Of a DNA stretch of 64,000 nucleotides, positions 10,087 to 17,490 are shown in pieces (the first letter of the stretch is position 1; each line of letters begins with the position of its first letter). The notes beneath the pieces were generated by a model. It had not been told where the DNA came from, made no database searches, and was given only the letters and a program-made list of their open reading frames with translations. This stretch comes from Streptomyces brasiliensis (GTDB taxonomy: Bacteria > Actinomycetota > Actinomycetes > Streptomycetales > Streptomycetaceae). The translations under genes and the position numbers were made by a program. The stretch covers positions 1 through 64,000 of the forward strand of contig NZ_BMQA01000008.1 of NCBI RefSeq assembly GCF_014647875.1. The letters are read 5' to 3'.

Positions 10087-11496
10087 ATGTCAAGAAAGGC
10101 ATGGTGGGTTTTGGTGCATGGAGCTGTTAAGGCCGGCGGCGCCTCGTCGCTGGTTCTCGGGGCTGTGAGCCTTGGGCTGACCCTGGGCTTGTGCGGCCCG
10201 GCTGCGGCGCAAGTGCAGTCCGCCCGGGGTCAGGCCGCCAACTCGCACGCAGGTCAGATCGCTCTGCGGGCCGGGGCGAAAACGAATCACAAGGAGCTTC
10301 GGGCGGCGGTCACGGGGACCGTCACCTCGCAGATCGGCGTGAACATCCGCCAGTCGCCGACGACGAACTCGCCGTCACTGGGCTCGTTCCCCTTCGGCGC
10401 CCAGATCTCTCTCCTGTGCCAGGAGCAGGGACAGACCGTCGACGGGAACCCCTGGTGGTACCAGCTCGCCGACCAACCCGGGTGGGTGACCGCGCGCTAT
10501 GTCAGCGCGGCCGGCGTGCCGTTGTGCGATCCGGTCGGGCCCACGGGCCCGACCGGACCCACCGGCGCCACCGGCGCCACCGGCCCGCAGGGTCTCAACG
10601 GACTCAACGGACTCAACGGCAACACCGGCCCGACCGGACCGCAGGGTCTCAACGGACTCAACGGCAACACCGGCCCGACCGGACCGCAGGGTCTGAACGG
10701 ACTCAATGGACTCAACGGCGCCACCGGCCCGACCGGGCCCTTGGGCCACACTGGCCCCACGGGCCAGAACGGCCAGAACGGCCAGAACGGTCTCAACGGT
10801 GCTACCGGTCCCACTGGTCCCGCAGGGCTCAACGGACTCAATGGCAACACCGGCCCGAGCGGACCCACCGGCGGCCTCGGCCCGACCGGACCCACCGGCC
10901 CGCAGGGCCTTAACGGACTCAACGGCATCAACGGCATCGACGGCGCCACCGGACCCACCGGACCCACCGGCGCCACCGGCGTCACCGGCCCGACCGGGGC
11001 TGCCGGCCTCAACGGCCTCAACGGTGTCGACGGCGCCACCGGACCCACCGGACCGCAGGGCCTCAACGGACTCAATGGCATCAACGGCATCGATGGCACC
11101 ACCGGACCCACCGGACCCACCGGCCCGACCGGGGCTACCGGCCTCAACGGCCTCAACGGTGTCGACGGCGCCACCGGACCCACCGGACCGCAGGGCCTCA
11201 ACGGACTCAACGGCATCAACGGCATCGACGGCGCCACAGGCCCGACCGGCCCCACCGGCCCCGGCGCGCAGGTCCTGAGCTCAACCGTCCAAACCCTGGC
11301 CGCCGGCGACAGTGGCACGTTCAGCGGTCCCACGTGCCCCACCCCGAGCACGGCCGTCTGGGGCGGTGTGACCCAGACCGGGGGTACGGGGCCGCTCAAT
11401 GTCCAGTCGGGCACCGGGGGTGCCGCGTGGACAGTCACCGTCGTCAACGGCGGCGCTGACATCGCGTCCTTCACCGTCCAGTCGGTCTGCCAGTAG
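10087..11496 (+). CDS. secreted collagen-like protein with SH3-type domain
   Basis: 469 aa. An N-terminal hydrophobic segment (about 18-42, ending GPAAAQV) is a signal peptide. A bacterial SH3-like domain spans about 75-147 ([33 protein letters not shown]). Residues 151-392 are an unbroken Gly-X-Y array of about 80 triplets, mainly [15 protein letters not shown] and GPQ. A 77-residue C-terminal domain ([17 protein letters not shown] to the end) holds two cysteines and may trimerise the chain. Gly at every third position is the requirement for a collagen triple helix; prolines are concentrated in the X position. The SH3-like domain may bind cell wall. No sortase signal or lipobox. The ATG start lacks a clear ribosome site; a GTG nine codons later is an alternative. 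Confidence 0.85.
   Translation: MSRKAWWVLVHGAVKAGGASSLVLGAVSLGLTLGLCGPAAAQVQSARGQAANSHAGQIALRAGAKTNHKELRAAVTGTVTSQIGVNIRQSPTTNSPSLGSFPFGAQISLLCQEQGQTVDGNPWWYQLADQPGWVTARYVSAAGVPLCDPVGPTGPTGPTGATGATGPQGLNGLNGLNGNTGPTGPQGLNGLNGNTGPTGPQGLNGLNGLNGATGPTGPLGHTGPTGQNGQNGQNGLNGATGPTGPAGLNGLNGNTGPSGPTGGLGPTGPTGPQGLNGLNGINGIDGATGPTGPTGATGVTGPTGAAGLNGLNGVDGATGPTGPQGLNGLNGINGIDGTTGPTGPTGPTGATGLNGLNGVDGATGPTGPQGLNGLNGINGIDGATGPTGPTGPGAQVLSSTVQTLAAGDSGTFSGPTCPTPSTAVWGGVTQTGGTGPLNVQSGTGGAAWTVTVVNGGADIASFTVQSVCQ
10537..11262 (+). repeat. Gly-X-Y coding repeat array
   Basis: In-frame 9-base-based repetitive DNA encoding about 80 collagen triplets. Longer modules recur, for example the coding unit for [16 protein letters not shown], which occurs three times (near 10900, 11050 and 11190) with few base differences, showing recent internal duplication. 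Such an array is prone to length change by slippage or unequal recombination. Confidence 0.85.
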
Positions 11497-11562
11497 CCGG
11501 CCGAATCCCACGAAGTCCGCTCCGGTTACAGGCTTCCCCCTGTGACCGGGTGGTCTCCCGGC

Positions 11563-11607
11563 CGGTTCGGGCCGCCCACCTGACAGGTGGGCGGCCCGAA
11601 CCGTTTT
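11563..11607 (+). terminator. very strong intrinsic terminator of the collagen-like gene
   Basis: Two arms of 20 bases (11563-11582 and 11584-11603) are perfect complements with almost no loop, followed by TTTT. A weaker hairpin (GGTTACAGG / CCTGTGACC, 11523-11549) lies just before it. The two converging genes (plus strand ending 11496, minus strand ending 11640) probably share this terminator. Confidence 0.85.
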
Positions 11608-11639
11608 CCCCATGCCCGATGTCCCGATGGCGGAATCCG

Positions 11640-12224
11640 TCAGCTCGTCCAGAAGTCCCACCACCGCGTCAGAACCAGCAGTCCGACGACTGCGATGTGC
11701 AGCAGGGCCAGCACCCAGGTGAATTCGTCGAAGAAAACTCTCAGCGGGCGCGGCGCCGGCAGGAACATGTTCCGTACGTTGAACGAGATCACGTACCAGA
11801 ACAGGAGGATCGTGGCGGCCCACGCCAGAGCGCACCACAGGCACAGCGCGTTGATCCTGTAGAGCGACTCGAACTGCAGCCACGACACGAAGCCGATCCC
11901 GAACAGGCACCCGGCGTTGAAGGTCAGCCAGTACCAGCGGGGGAACACCGTGCCGGCCAGCAGACTCACGCCGACGCAGATCACGATGCCGTAGGCCACC
12001 AGGCCCAGCATCGGGTTGGGGAACCCGAAGACCGAAGCCTGGGCACTCTTCATCACACTGCCGCAGGACACCACCGGGTTCAGGCTGCAGCCGGGCGTGA
12101 AGTTCGGGTTCTGAAGCAGCTTGAACTTGTCGATGGTGATGACCCAGGAGGCGAGCAGCCCGCCCGCCCCCGTGAGTACGAGGAGCAGGGCGAAGCTCCG
12201 GCCCGCGCCCGCGGTTCTCGCCAT
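11640..12224 (-). CDS. vitamin K epoxide reductase (VKOR) family membrane protein
   Basis: 194-aa membrane protein with four to five helices that should re-oxidise thiol-disulfide partners for disulfide formation outside the membrane, passing electrons to menaquinone. Both VKOR cysteine pairs are visible: CSLNPVVSC in the first loop and the CxxC active site CLWC. The Ser/Asn-rich GFPNPMLGL segment is also family-typical. The start at 12224 (MARTAGAGRSF) is preferred over upstream frames because it overlaps the stop of the preceding gene (TGATG), implying translational coupling. Its natural partner, a DsbA-like protein, is not adjacent. Confidence 0.85.
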   Translation of the reverse strand: MARTAGAGRSFALLLVLTGAGGLLASWVITIDKFKLLQNPNFTPGCSLNPVVSCGSVMKSAQASVFGFPNPMLGLVAYGIVICVGVSLLAGTVFPRWYWLTFNAGCLFGIGFVSWLQFESLYRINALCLWCALAWAATILLFWYVISFNVRNMFLPAPRPLRVFFDEFTWVLALLHIAVVGLLVLTRWWDFWTS

Positions 12225-12721
12225 CAGCCGCGCAGGCTCCGGGCCGGCAGGACGACGTGCGCCGCCTTCCTCAGCGTCTCGTCGGCGCCCGCGAACGCGG
12301 CCAGCGACTCGGGGGCCAGGGGCCTGCCCGGAGCGGCTTCCGGCCAGGGGCGGGTGGTGAACACGAGATAGACGAAGCCTCGTTGGGCGACCGCCGCCAG
12401 CCACTCCGGCGGAGCGGTGCACTGGGCAGTGAGCGGCGGCATCGTGACGACCGCCTGCCCGGCCTGGACCAGCAGGCTGACCGGCAGGCCGGGCTTCGCG
12501 ACACCGTCGAGGAGGTCGCCGCCCACAGGCAGGCGGTTGCTCTCCAGCAACTGCCGTACGGCGGCGGAGGATGCCTCGAGGCCGCCCGCGCCGTCCCCCA
12601 GGGTGTAGGCGAGCAGATAGGGCATATCACCGTCGGGCGCCTCGCCGCTCCAGGCGAGTACGACGAGCGTGCCCAGGTCGGCGAGGCGCGGCGGGCGGGT
12701 TTCGCTTGAGGTTGAGGTCAC
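12224..12721 (-). CDS. uncharacterised actinobacterial protein (DUF5949-like)
   Basis: 165-aa soluble protein without signal peptide or membrane segment. It has features I associate with the Streptomyces family DUF5949 (LGTLVVLAWSGEAPDGDMPYLLAY near the N-terminus, TTRPWPEA in the second half, VLPARSLRG at the end), but I cannot run the comparison. It overlaps the VKOR start by one base and must be co-translated with it. No enzymatic motif is visible. Confidence 0.65.
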   Translation of the reverse strand: MTSTSSETRPPRLADLGTLVVLAWSGEAPDGDMPYLLAYTLGDGAGGLEASSAAVRQLLESNRLPVGGDLLDGVAKPGLPVSLLVQAGQAVVTMPPLTAQCTAPPEWLAAVAQRGFVYLVFTTRPWPEAAPGRPLAPESLAAFAGADETLRKAAHVVLPARSLRG

Positions 12722-12847
12722 CGCGCGACCCTACGACGCCCCCGAGAACGGCTCGGTGTCTTCTCACCCGGGTGGACGATGCCCCGAGTGCTCTCCACAC
12801 GAACGAGGGACGCCTCTCGACGCCCCTCGGACGACGTCCCGGGAAGG

Positions 12848-13129
12848 TCAGCTCTGCAACGGAAGACCGCCCAGCAACGGGTTGTGCTGGTTCAGTGCAC
12901 CGGTCACGCCTTTGACGGTGTTGAGCACCGAGTCCTTGTTCTCCGTGTCGAGCGCGCTCGACTGGTGCCGCAGCGGCATCACGTCGATGGGGCCCTGGGT
13001 GAGCGTGTTGACGGCGCCGTTGAGGCTGGTGGGCGTCACGTCGGCGGCGCCGTAGGCGAACGCGGGTGCGGCGGCACCGGTGATGGCCATGGTTCCGGCA
13101 ACGACCGCGGCAGCCTTCAGGGACTTCAT
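12848..13129 (-). CDS. small secreted protein
   Basis: 93 aa with a clean signal peptide: MKSLKAAAVVAG, a hydrophobic core, then APAFAYG with a probable cleavage after AFA near residue 25. The mature part is about 68 residues, has no cysteine and no motif known to me (it contains LTQGPIDVMPLRHQ and ends HNPLLGGLPLQS). AAAGGAAG lies just before the ATG. The position next to the chaplin-rodlin cluster suggests a cell-surface role, but that is inference. Confidence 0.7.
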   Translation of the reverse strand: MKSLKAAAVVAGTMAITGAAAPAFAYGAADVTPTSLNGAVNTLTQGPIDVMPLRHQSSALDTENKDSVLNTVKGVTGALNQHNPLLGGLPLQS

Positions 13130-13266
13130 CGTCTTCCTTTCCTCGGCAACTCATGTCTCTTCAGGTATTTCTGACGCCGTGCTCAACGATGCCCGGTCGG
13201 AACGGAAACCCCGGGGTGGGGAAGTTTCCGCACCCCGGGGGGGTCGTCATCCGATCGGAAAGGAAG

Positions 13267-13308
13267 ACAGCCGTTGCGCCGGAACGGAGATTCCGGCGCA
13301 ACGGCTGT
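13267..13308 (-). terminator. intrinsic terminator of the 13330-13869 gene
   Basis: Perfect 18-bp inverted repeat (13267-13284 and 13291-13308) with a 6-base loop, 21 bases past the stop of the minus-strand gene, followed on the minus strand by a pyrimidine-rich stretch. Confidence 0.8.
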
Positions 13309-13329
13309 GGGACCGCTTCCCGTGATGTC

Positions 13330-13869
13330 CTACGTCGTCGGCACTGGCAGGCCGGGAAGATCGGGCGCGGGCAGGCCGCCGGCGAGCAGGACGGCGGCGA
13401 CATGGTTGACGAGGGCCGTCACCACGCCGGTGACCGCGGTGGCCACCCTGCCGGCGTCCCCGGAGATGACGGCATCGCGGAGGGTGTCCAGCGACTTCTG
13501 CAGCGCGGCGACGGCGTCGCTCACGGTGTCCTTGGCCCGCGGGTCGGCGATGTCCTTGGGGGTCGCGTCGGCGATGGCCTGCTTCACGGCATTGATGAGC
13601 TGGGTCGCCTCGGTGGTGGAGAGCTGGCCGTTGTCGGCCTTGAGCACGGTGTTGAGCACGCCGGTGACCGGGGTGACCACGCCGCCGAGGTTGCCGAGGC
13701 TCTTGATCTGCGCCAGGAGCGCGTCCGCACCGGGGACGGGTGCCTGGGACACCGCGTGGCTGCGCTGCCGGGCGGAGTCGGCCGCCATGGCGACCGGTCC
13801 GGTGATGCCCGCGAGGAGGGCAGCGCACAGTGCGGTGGACGCTATGCGCCCTGCGAACAGACCTCGCAT
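13330..13869 (-). CDS. secreted helical protein of unknown function
   Basis: 179 aa from the start at 13869 (MRGLFAGRIAST), which has AAAGGAA upstream; an in-frame start 13 codons earlier is less likely. The signal peptide ends at about GPVAMAADS. The mature protein is Ala/Val/Leu-rich with amphipathic helices (e.g. TQLINAVKQAIADATPKDI, then TVSDAVAALQKSLDTL) and has no cysteine. It ends in LPGLPVPTT, which is not a sortase or lipid signal. I recognise no family with confidence. It is transcribed on its own with a strong terminator and sits beside the chaplins. Confidence 0.7.
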   Translation of the reverse strand: MRGLFAGRIASTALCAALLAGITGPVAMAADSARQRSHAVSQAPVPGADALLAQIKSLGNLGGVVTPVTGVLNTVLKADNGQLSTTEATQLINAVKQAIADATPKDIADPRAKDTVSDAVAALQKSLDTLRDAVISGDAGRVATAVTGVVTALVNHVAAVLLAGGLPAPDLPGLPVPTT

Positions 13870-14066
13870 GGGAGTTCCTTTCGGTGGCACGTCGGATCTT
13901 GTGACCACCGTTCAATCGATCACCACCGTCTGCAACCGATCATGAGCACTGCATCACCAGCCGCCCCTGCATCGTTCCTGGTGGGGCGCTTGTCCGGGCC
14001 GGCCCGCTGATCCGGTGCCCCGCCCGCCCATTCGGGGCGCCGCAGGTGCGCCACGGGACGAACGAA

Positions 14067-14098
14067 CCGGCCGCCCTCCCGTGCGGGAGGGCGGCCGG
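14067..14098 (-). terminator. intrinsic terminator of the first chaplin gene
   Basis: 15-bp perfect stem (14067-14081 with 14084-14098) and minimal loop, 21 bases past the chaplin stop. Confidence 0.75.
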
Positions 14099-14119
14099 CC
14101 GATGGAGTGCGAGGCGACG

Positions 14120-14359
14120 TCAGGTGTTGGCGCAGGTGTTGCCGAACGCCGGGTTCAGCAGACCGACGACGTTGACGGTGTTGCCGCAGGCGTTGACCGG
14201 CACGTGAACAGGGACCTGGATCACATTGCCCGACAGGACGCCCGGGGAGTTGCTGGCGGCGCCGTTCGCGCCACTGTCGGCGGCGGCAAGGCCGGCGGCG
14301 CCGGCGACAGCCGCAGCGGCGACGGAGGTAAGGACCAGGCCCTTCGCGATACGCGACAT
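14120..14359 (-). CDS. short chaplin
   Basis: 79-aa precursor of a short chaplin, one of the amyloid-forming surfactant proteins that lower surface tension and coat aerial hyphae and spores. It has a signal peptide (MSRIAKGLVLTSVAAAAVAG to LAAADS) and one chaplin domain with the hallmark SPGVLSGNVIQVPVHVPVN, the two conserved cysteines (NACGN, NTCANT) and GLLNPAFGN. The start at 14359 has AAGGAG upstream. With its two cysteines it is of the ChpD/F/G/H type rather than cysteine-free ChpE. It lies beside a wall-anchored chaplin and another short chaplin. Confidence 0.95.
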   Translation of the reverse strand: MSRIAKGLVLTSVAAAAVAGAAGLAAADSGANGAASNSPGVLSGNVIQVPVHVPVNACGNTVNVVGLLNPAFGNTCANT

Positions 14360-14529
14360 GGAGAGGTACTCCTTGGGGGTTGACACAAACATCTGGGCGG
14401 ATGCCCGACGCTGTGTCAACGCGCTGCCTCGGCGAAGGTTGTGCCGCCAGAGGAGTGATCTGTCGATGAACCGGCCTGTGTGGATGCCGGCGGGACGGAG
14501 TGGGGCGATGCCCCGATACGTCGCTGACG

Positions 14530-14562
14530 GTCTGCCATGTGGACTGCTCACACATGGCAGAC
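14530..14562 (-). terminator. hairpin between the long and short chaplin genes
   Basis: Perfect 12-bp inverted repeat (GTCTGCCATGTG / CACATGGCAGAC) with a 9-base loop, 66 bases downstream of the wall-anchored chaplin gene. A terminator is likely; an operator for the next chaplin (start 14359) is possible. Confidence 0.55.
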
Positions 14563-14627
14563 ACATCGGGGTTGCTACGACCGGCCTGCTGCGGGTGCCG
14601 GGCACTGGGGTGACCGGCACCGGCCGA

Positions 14628-15227
14628 TCACCTGCGGTACGCGGCGCGGCCTCGCCGGTAGAGGATCAGCCCTCCCACCATGAGCGCGGCGCTGAGGCCG
14701 GAGGTCGCCAGCATGGTCCCACTACCGGTTTCCGCCAGGGCAGCGCGGGATGCGCCACCCATGGGTGTGGCATCCAGCTGACGCGCCCGGTAGGTGGAGG
14801 AGTCGTCCTGCCGCTCCTGGGAGGCCGTGCCGCGCTGCGGTTGTTCGGCGGGGGAGGGCAGCCGGGGAGCCGGGGTGCGCGCGACGGGCGGCGCGGCCGG
14901 CAGGGGCGTCTGCGGGGTGCCGGTGCCGGTGTCGCTGGAACCAGGTTGCCTCGGGACCACCGGGGTGACCTGTCCCCCCGAATTCCCCTGGTTGCCACAG
15001 GAGTTGCCGAACGCCGGGTTCAGCAGACCGACGACGTCGACCGAATTGCCGCAGGCGTTGACCGGTACATGGACCGGCACCTCCACGGTGTTGCCCGAGA
15101 GCACGCCGGGCGAGTCCGAAGTGGCGCCGCCTGCGAGCGAGTCGGCGAAGGCGGGCATGTTGTGCAGGGACAGAATGCTCGTCGCGGCGGCTGCCACGAC
15201 CACTCCCCTGCTCAGGGTCTGTCGCAA
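14628..15227 (-). CDS. wall-anchored chaplin with a single chaplin domain and LAETG sorting signal
   Basis: 199 aa from a TTG start at 15227, chosen because AGGAAG lies nine bases upstream and because the longer frame would run back into the terminator of the next gene. Signal peptide MRQTLSRGVVVAAAATSIL to MPAFADS; one chaplin domain (SPGVLSGNTVEVPVHVPVN, two cysteines, GLLNPAFGN); a Pro/Gln/Ser/Thr-rich linker of about 80 residues; then LAETG, a hydrophobic helix and a basic tail (RRGRAAYRR), which is a class E sortase signal. The LAXTG chaplins ChpA-C that I know carry two chaplin domains; this one has only one. It should be covalently linked to peptidoglycan and seed the chaplin layer. 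Confidence 0.9.
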   Translation of the reverse strand: MRQTLSRGVVVAAAATSILSLHNMPAFADSLAGGATSDSPGVLSGNTVEVPVHVPVNACGNSVDVVGLLNPAFGNSCGNQGNSGGQVTPVVPRQPGSSDTGTGTPQTPLPAAPPVARTPAPRLPSPAEQPQRGTASQERQDDSSTYRARQLDATPMGGASRAALAETGSGTMLATSGLSAALMVGGLILYRRGRAAYRR

Positions 15228-15255
15228 TCTCGTTGTCTTCCTGGTCGAGAACTGG

Positions 15256-15300
15256 AAAAGGCCGGCCTTGGAACGCAACGGGAGGTGTCCAAGGCCGGCC
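15256..15300 (-). terminator. intrinsic terminator of the third chaplin gene
   Basis: 13-base arms (GGCCGGCCTTGGA at 15260-15272, complement at 15288-15300), followed on the minus strand by TTTTCC. This places the promoter and start of the next chaplin downstream of it. Confidence 0.8.
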
Positions 15301-15332
15301 GTGACGCAGCCGACTGCCGGCGCGTCACGTCG

Positions 15333-15560
15333 TCACTGGTTGCTGCACGCGTTGCCGAACGCGGGGTTCAGCAGAGCGATCACGTTGACGGTGTTGCCGC
15401 ACACGTTCACCGGGATGTGCACGGGGACCTGGACGACGTTGCCGGAGAGGACGCCCGGGGAGGCGTCGGCGGAACCGGTGGCGCCTGCGTCGGCGAAGGC
15501 CGGACCGGCCACGCCCAGGGCCATGATCGCGCCGGCGACGACTGCAGCGCTCTTCTTCAT
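15333..15560 (-). CDS. short chaplin (ChpD position, next to rodlin)
   Basis: 75-aa chaplin precursor: signal peptide MKKSAAVVAGAIMALGV to GPAFADAG, then SPGVLSGNVVQVPVHIPVN, two conserved cysteines (NVCGN, NACSNQ) and ALLNPAFGN. The start at 15560 has GAAGGGAAA upstream; a start eight codons earlier is unlikely. It lies just downstream of a rodlin, as chpD does next to rdlA in S. coelicolor (remembered order), but I have not compared sequences, so no symbol is given. It has its own terminator. Confidence 0.95.
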   Translation of the reverse strand: MKKSAAVVAGAIMALGVAGPAFADAGATGSADASPGVLSGNVVQVPVHIPVNVCGNTVNVIALLNPAFGNACSNQ

Positions 15561-15799
15561 GAAGTTTCCCTTCTCTCCAGTCATGCCTGTGTGGCGGCTG
15601 AAACCGAGCGAGCACAGCTTGAACGACTCGCACCATGACCGGCAGTTCTAAAACGAGGAATAGACACTGGGGGAAACTGTGGAACGTGAGCCACAGCGGA
15701 ATTCACCCGAATGCCCGTCGCATAAGATGAAACGGCTCGCCCACCCGGGCCGCCGCGGACCGAGGCCCGAAACGGCCCGGGCGCCGGGCGCGCGACGGC

Positions 15800-16210
15800 T
15801 CAGTTGTTGCCGGTCCCGTTGGCCGACAGGACCGGGATGTCCTCCACGAGGTGCGACAGCGGCTCGTCGCCCTTGGCCTGGGTCGAGTTCTCGACGCACT
15901 GCTGGTTCTGCGGTGCGGACAGGACCGGGATGTCCTGGACCGAGACCGGCACGACACCGACGAGCGAACCGGCGTTGGCCTTGGCCGGCAGGCCCACGCA
16001 GAGCTTGTTCAGCGACCCCTGGACCAGCGAGAGCTGCGGACTCAGGTTGCCCGTGGTCGCCGAGTTGGCGAACGTCTGCGAGGCGCCGGTGCCGCTCGTG
16101 GAGGTCGTGCCGGTGTCGTCGCCGATCGCCAGCGCCTGCGGTGCGGCGACGGCCGCCGCACCGACCACGGCCGCGGCGACCGCCGCCACGGACATTGCCT
16201 TCTTCAGCAT
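15800..16210 (-). CDS. rdlA: rodlin
   Basis: 136-aa rodlin precursor, a secreted protein that organises chaplin fibrils into the paired-rod pattern on aerial hyphae and spores. Signal peptide [17 protein letters not shown] to PQALAIGDD; mature part with the family blocks [31 protein letters not shown] and [18 protein letters not shown], including the two conserved cysteines. Start at 16210 with AAAGGAAA upstream. It is divergent from the next rodlin, as rdlA and rdlB are in S. coelicolor; the symbol is assigned from that layout. A likely terminator (arms 15745-15752 and 15773-15780) follows. Its middle is identical at DNA level to the two plus-strand rodlins. Confidence 0.95.
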   Translation of the reverse strand: MLKKAMSVAAVAAAVVGAAAVAAPQALAIGDDTGTTSTSGTGASQTFANSATTGNLSPQLSLVQGSLNKLCVGLPAKANAGSLVGVVPVSVQDIPVLSAPQNQQCVENSTQAKGDEPLSHLVEDIPVLSANGTGNN

Positions 16211-16410
16211 TTCGCTTTCCTTTCCTGCAGAGACACGCATTCCTGCTCCGGCATCAACCACAGGCAGGCATCCTGGTTTCGGCGATTCACCCGGTCGGGC
16301 TGTTCCCTTTCCGGCGTAAGCCAACGGAGTGAACCGGCGGAACCAACAGAACCCGGGGCAGTTGACCAGAGCGCTCCGGTGGACGGGGTAATTCCAGAAG
16401 GGAACAGCAA
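16211..16410. promoter_or_regulatory. divergent rodlin promoter region
   Basis: 200 bases between the divergent rodlin genes; it must carry both promoters, which in Streptomyces are switched on in aerial hyphae. Ribosome sites lie at each end. I could not fix the -35/-10 boxes by eye. Confidence 0.6.
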
Positions 16411-16821
16411 GTGATCAAGAAGGTTCTGGCCACCGCCGCGGTCGCCGCTTCCGTCGTGGGCGCCTCGGCCGCCGCCGCCCCCACGGCACTGGCCATCGGC
16501 AATGACACCGGCACCACGTCCGCCAGCGGCAACGACTCGGCGCAGTCGTTCGGCAACTCCGCCACGTACGGCAGCATGAGCCCCCAGATGGCGCTCATCC
16601 AGGGCTCGCTCAACAAGCCCTGCATCGGTCTGCCCGCCAAGGCCAACCTGGGCTCGCTCGTCGGTGTCGTGCCGGTCTCGGTCCAGGACATCCCGGTCCT
16701 GTCCGCACCGCAGAACCAGCAGTGCGTCGAGAACTCGACCCAGGCCAAGGGCGACGAGCCGCTGTCGCACATCCTGGACGACTTCCCGGTCCTGTCGGGC
16801 AACGGCACCAACAACAGCTGA
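16411..16821 (+). CDS. rdlB: rodlin
   Basis: 136-aa rodlin precursor with GTG start and AGAAGGGA upstream. Signal peptide [17 protein letters not shown] to PTALAIGND; then [13 protein letters not shown] and the shared [18 protein letters not shown] and [18 protein letters not shown] blocks. It differs from its neighbours mainly in the N-terminal half of the mature part ([17 protein letters not shown]) and the tail ([12 protein letters not shown]). It is divergent from the rodlin at 15800-16210 and in tandem with the one at 17028. The symbol follows the S. coelicolor layout. A hairpin terminator (16843-16868) follows. Confidence 0.95.
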   Translation: MIKKVLATAAVAASVVGASAAAAPTALAIGNDTGTTSASGNDSAQSFGNSATYGSMSPQMALIQGSLNKPCIGLPAKANLGSLVGVVPVSVQDIPVLSAPQNQQCVENSTQAKGDEPLSHILDDFPVLSGNGTNNS

Positions 16822-16842
16822 GCGCCAGGCGCATCGCCACGA

Positions 16843-16868
16843 CGGGTCACCGGATCACTGGTGACCCG
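16843..16868 (+). terminator. intrinsic terminator of the second rodlin
   Basis: 9-bp stem (CGGGTCACC / GGTGACCCG) with an 8-base loop, 22 bases past the stop. Its sequence is nearly the same as the terminator after the third rodlin, which suggests the gene and its terminator were duplicated together. Confidence 0.75.
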
Positions 16869-17027
16869 CCGTTCACGTGCCTCGCGTGACGCCTGCAGCG
16901 GGGATGTTCATCGCATCGTGCGAGCGCACTGCCCCAAAACGGGGCACAACCCGCAACCCGGCCCGAGGCGCCACGTTGACGATCATGCAACTCCTTGCTG
17001 GAGTCCGCTTTTCGAAAGGGAATGAAC

Positions 17028-17435
17028 ATGAAGAAGCTGTGGGCAACCGCGGCTATCGCGGCTTCGGTCGCGGGCATCACCGCTACGGCCGCCCCCCAGG
17101 CGCTCGCCATCGGCGACGACACCGGTACGACCTCCGCGAGCGGCACCGGCGCCTCGCAGGAATTCGGCAACTCGGCGACGTTCGGCGACATGAGTCCGCA
17201 GCTCTCGCTGGTTCAGGGCTCCCTGAACAAGCCCTGCCTGGGGCTGCCCGCCAAGGTCAACGCCGGTTCGCTCGTCGGTGTCGTGCCGGTCTCGGTCCAG
17301 GACATCCCGGTCCTGTCCGCACCGCAGAACCAGCAGTGCGTCGAGAACTCGACCCAGGCCAAGGGCGACGAGCCGCTGTCGCACATCCTGGACGACATCT
17401 CGGCCCTGTCCGGCAACGGCACCGGCAACAACTGA
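17028..17435 (+). CDS. third rodlin
   Basis: 135-aa rodlin precursor. The ATG at 17028 is preferred to one two codons upstream because GAAAGGGA ends eight bases before it. Signal peptide [16 protein letters not shown] to PQALAIGDD, then [13 protein letters not shown] and the common rodlin blocks with both cysteines. S. coelicolor has two rodlins, so a third in tandem is an extra copy. Mature residues 1-40 resemble the minus-strand rodlin more (GTGASQ.FGNSAT), while the 3' half matches the plus-strand neighbour, a mosaic pattern. Confidence 0.95.
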   Translation: MKKLWATAAIAASVAGITATAAPQALAIGDDTGTTSASGTGASQEFGNSATFGDMSPQLSLVQGSLNKPCLGLPAKVNAGSLVGVVPVSVQDIPVLSAPQNQQCVENSTQAKGDEPLSHILDDISALSGNGTGNN

Positions 17436-17449
17436 GCATCGCCCCGCCG

Positions 17450-17482
17450 CGGCGGGTCACCGGATTCTCCGGTGACCCGCCG
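17450..17482. terminator. bidirectional terminator between rodlin and acyl-CoA ligase
   Basis: 15-bp perfect stem (17450-17464 with 17468-17482) and a TTC loop. It lies between two convergent genes (plus strand ending 17435, minus strand ending 17491). Confidence 0.8.
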
Positions 17483-17490
17483 TTCGCGTG

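Larger units (their letters stand above)
15851..17396. repeat. block of at least 117 identical bases present in all three rodlin genes
   Basis: The minus-strand stretch 15851-15967 is identical to the plus-strand stretches 16654-16770 and 17268-17384. Between the two plus-strand genes the identity extends to 129 bases (16654-16782 and 17268-17396). Flanking codons diverge at third positions, so the identity is greater than protein constraint requires. Copies one and two form a large inverted repeat; copies two and three form a direct repeat spaced 614 bases apart. Confidence 0.95.

Noticed and set aside
10537..11262. Regular short repeats that could suggest a CRISPR array
   Set aside because: The unit is 9 bases and in frame with a signal-peptide-bearing protein; there are no spacers of constant length and no cas genes.
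15256..15278. A longer start for the wall-anchored chaplin at 15278
   Set aside because: That start lies inside the terminator of the preceding gene and lacks a ribosome site; TTG 15227 with AGGAAG gives a normal signal peptide.
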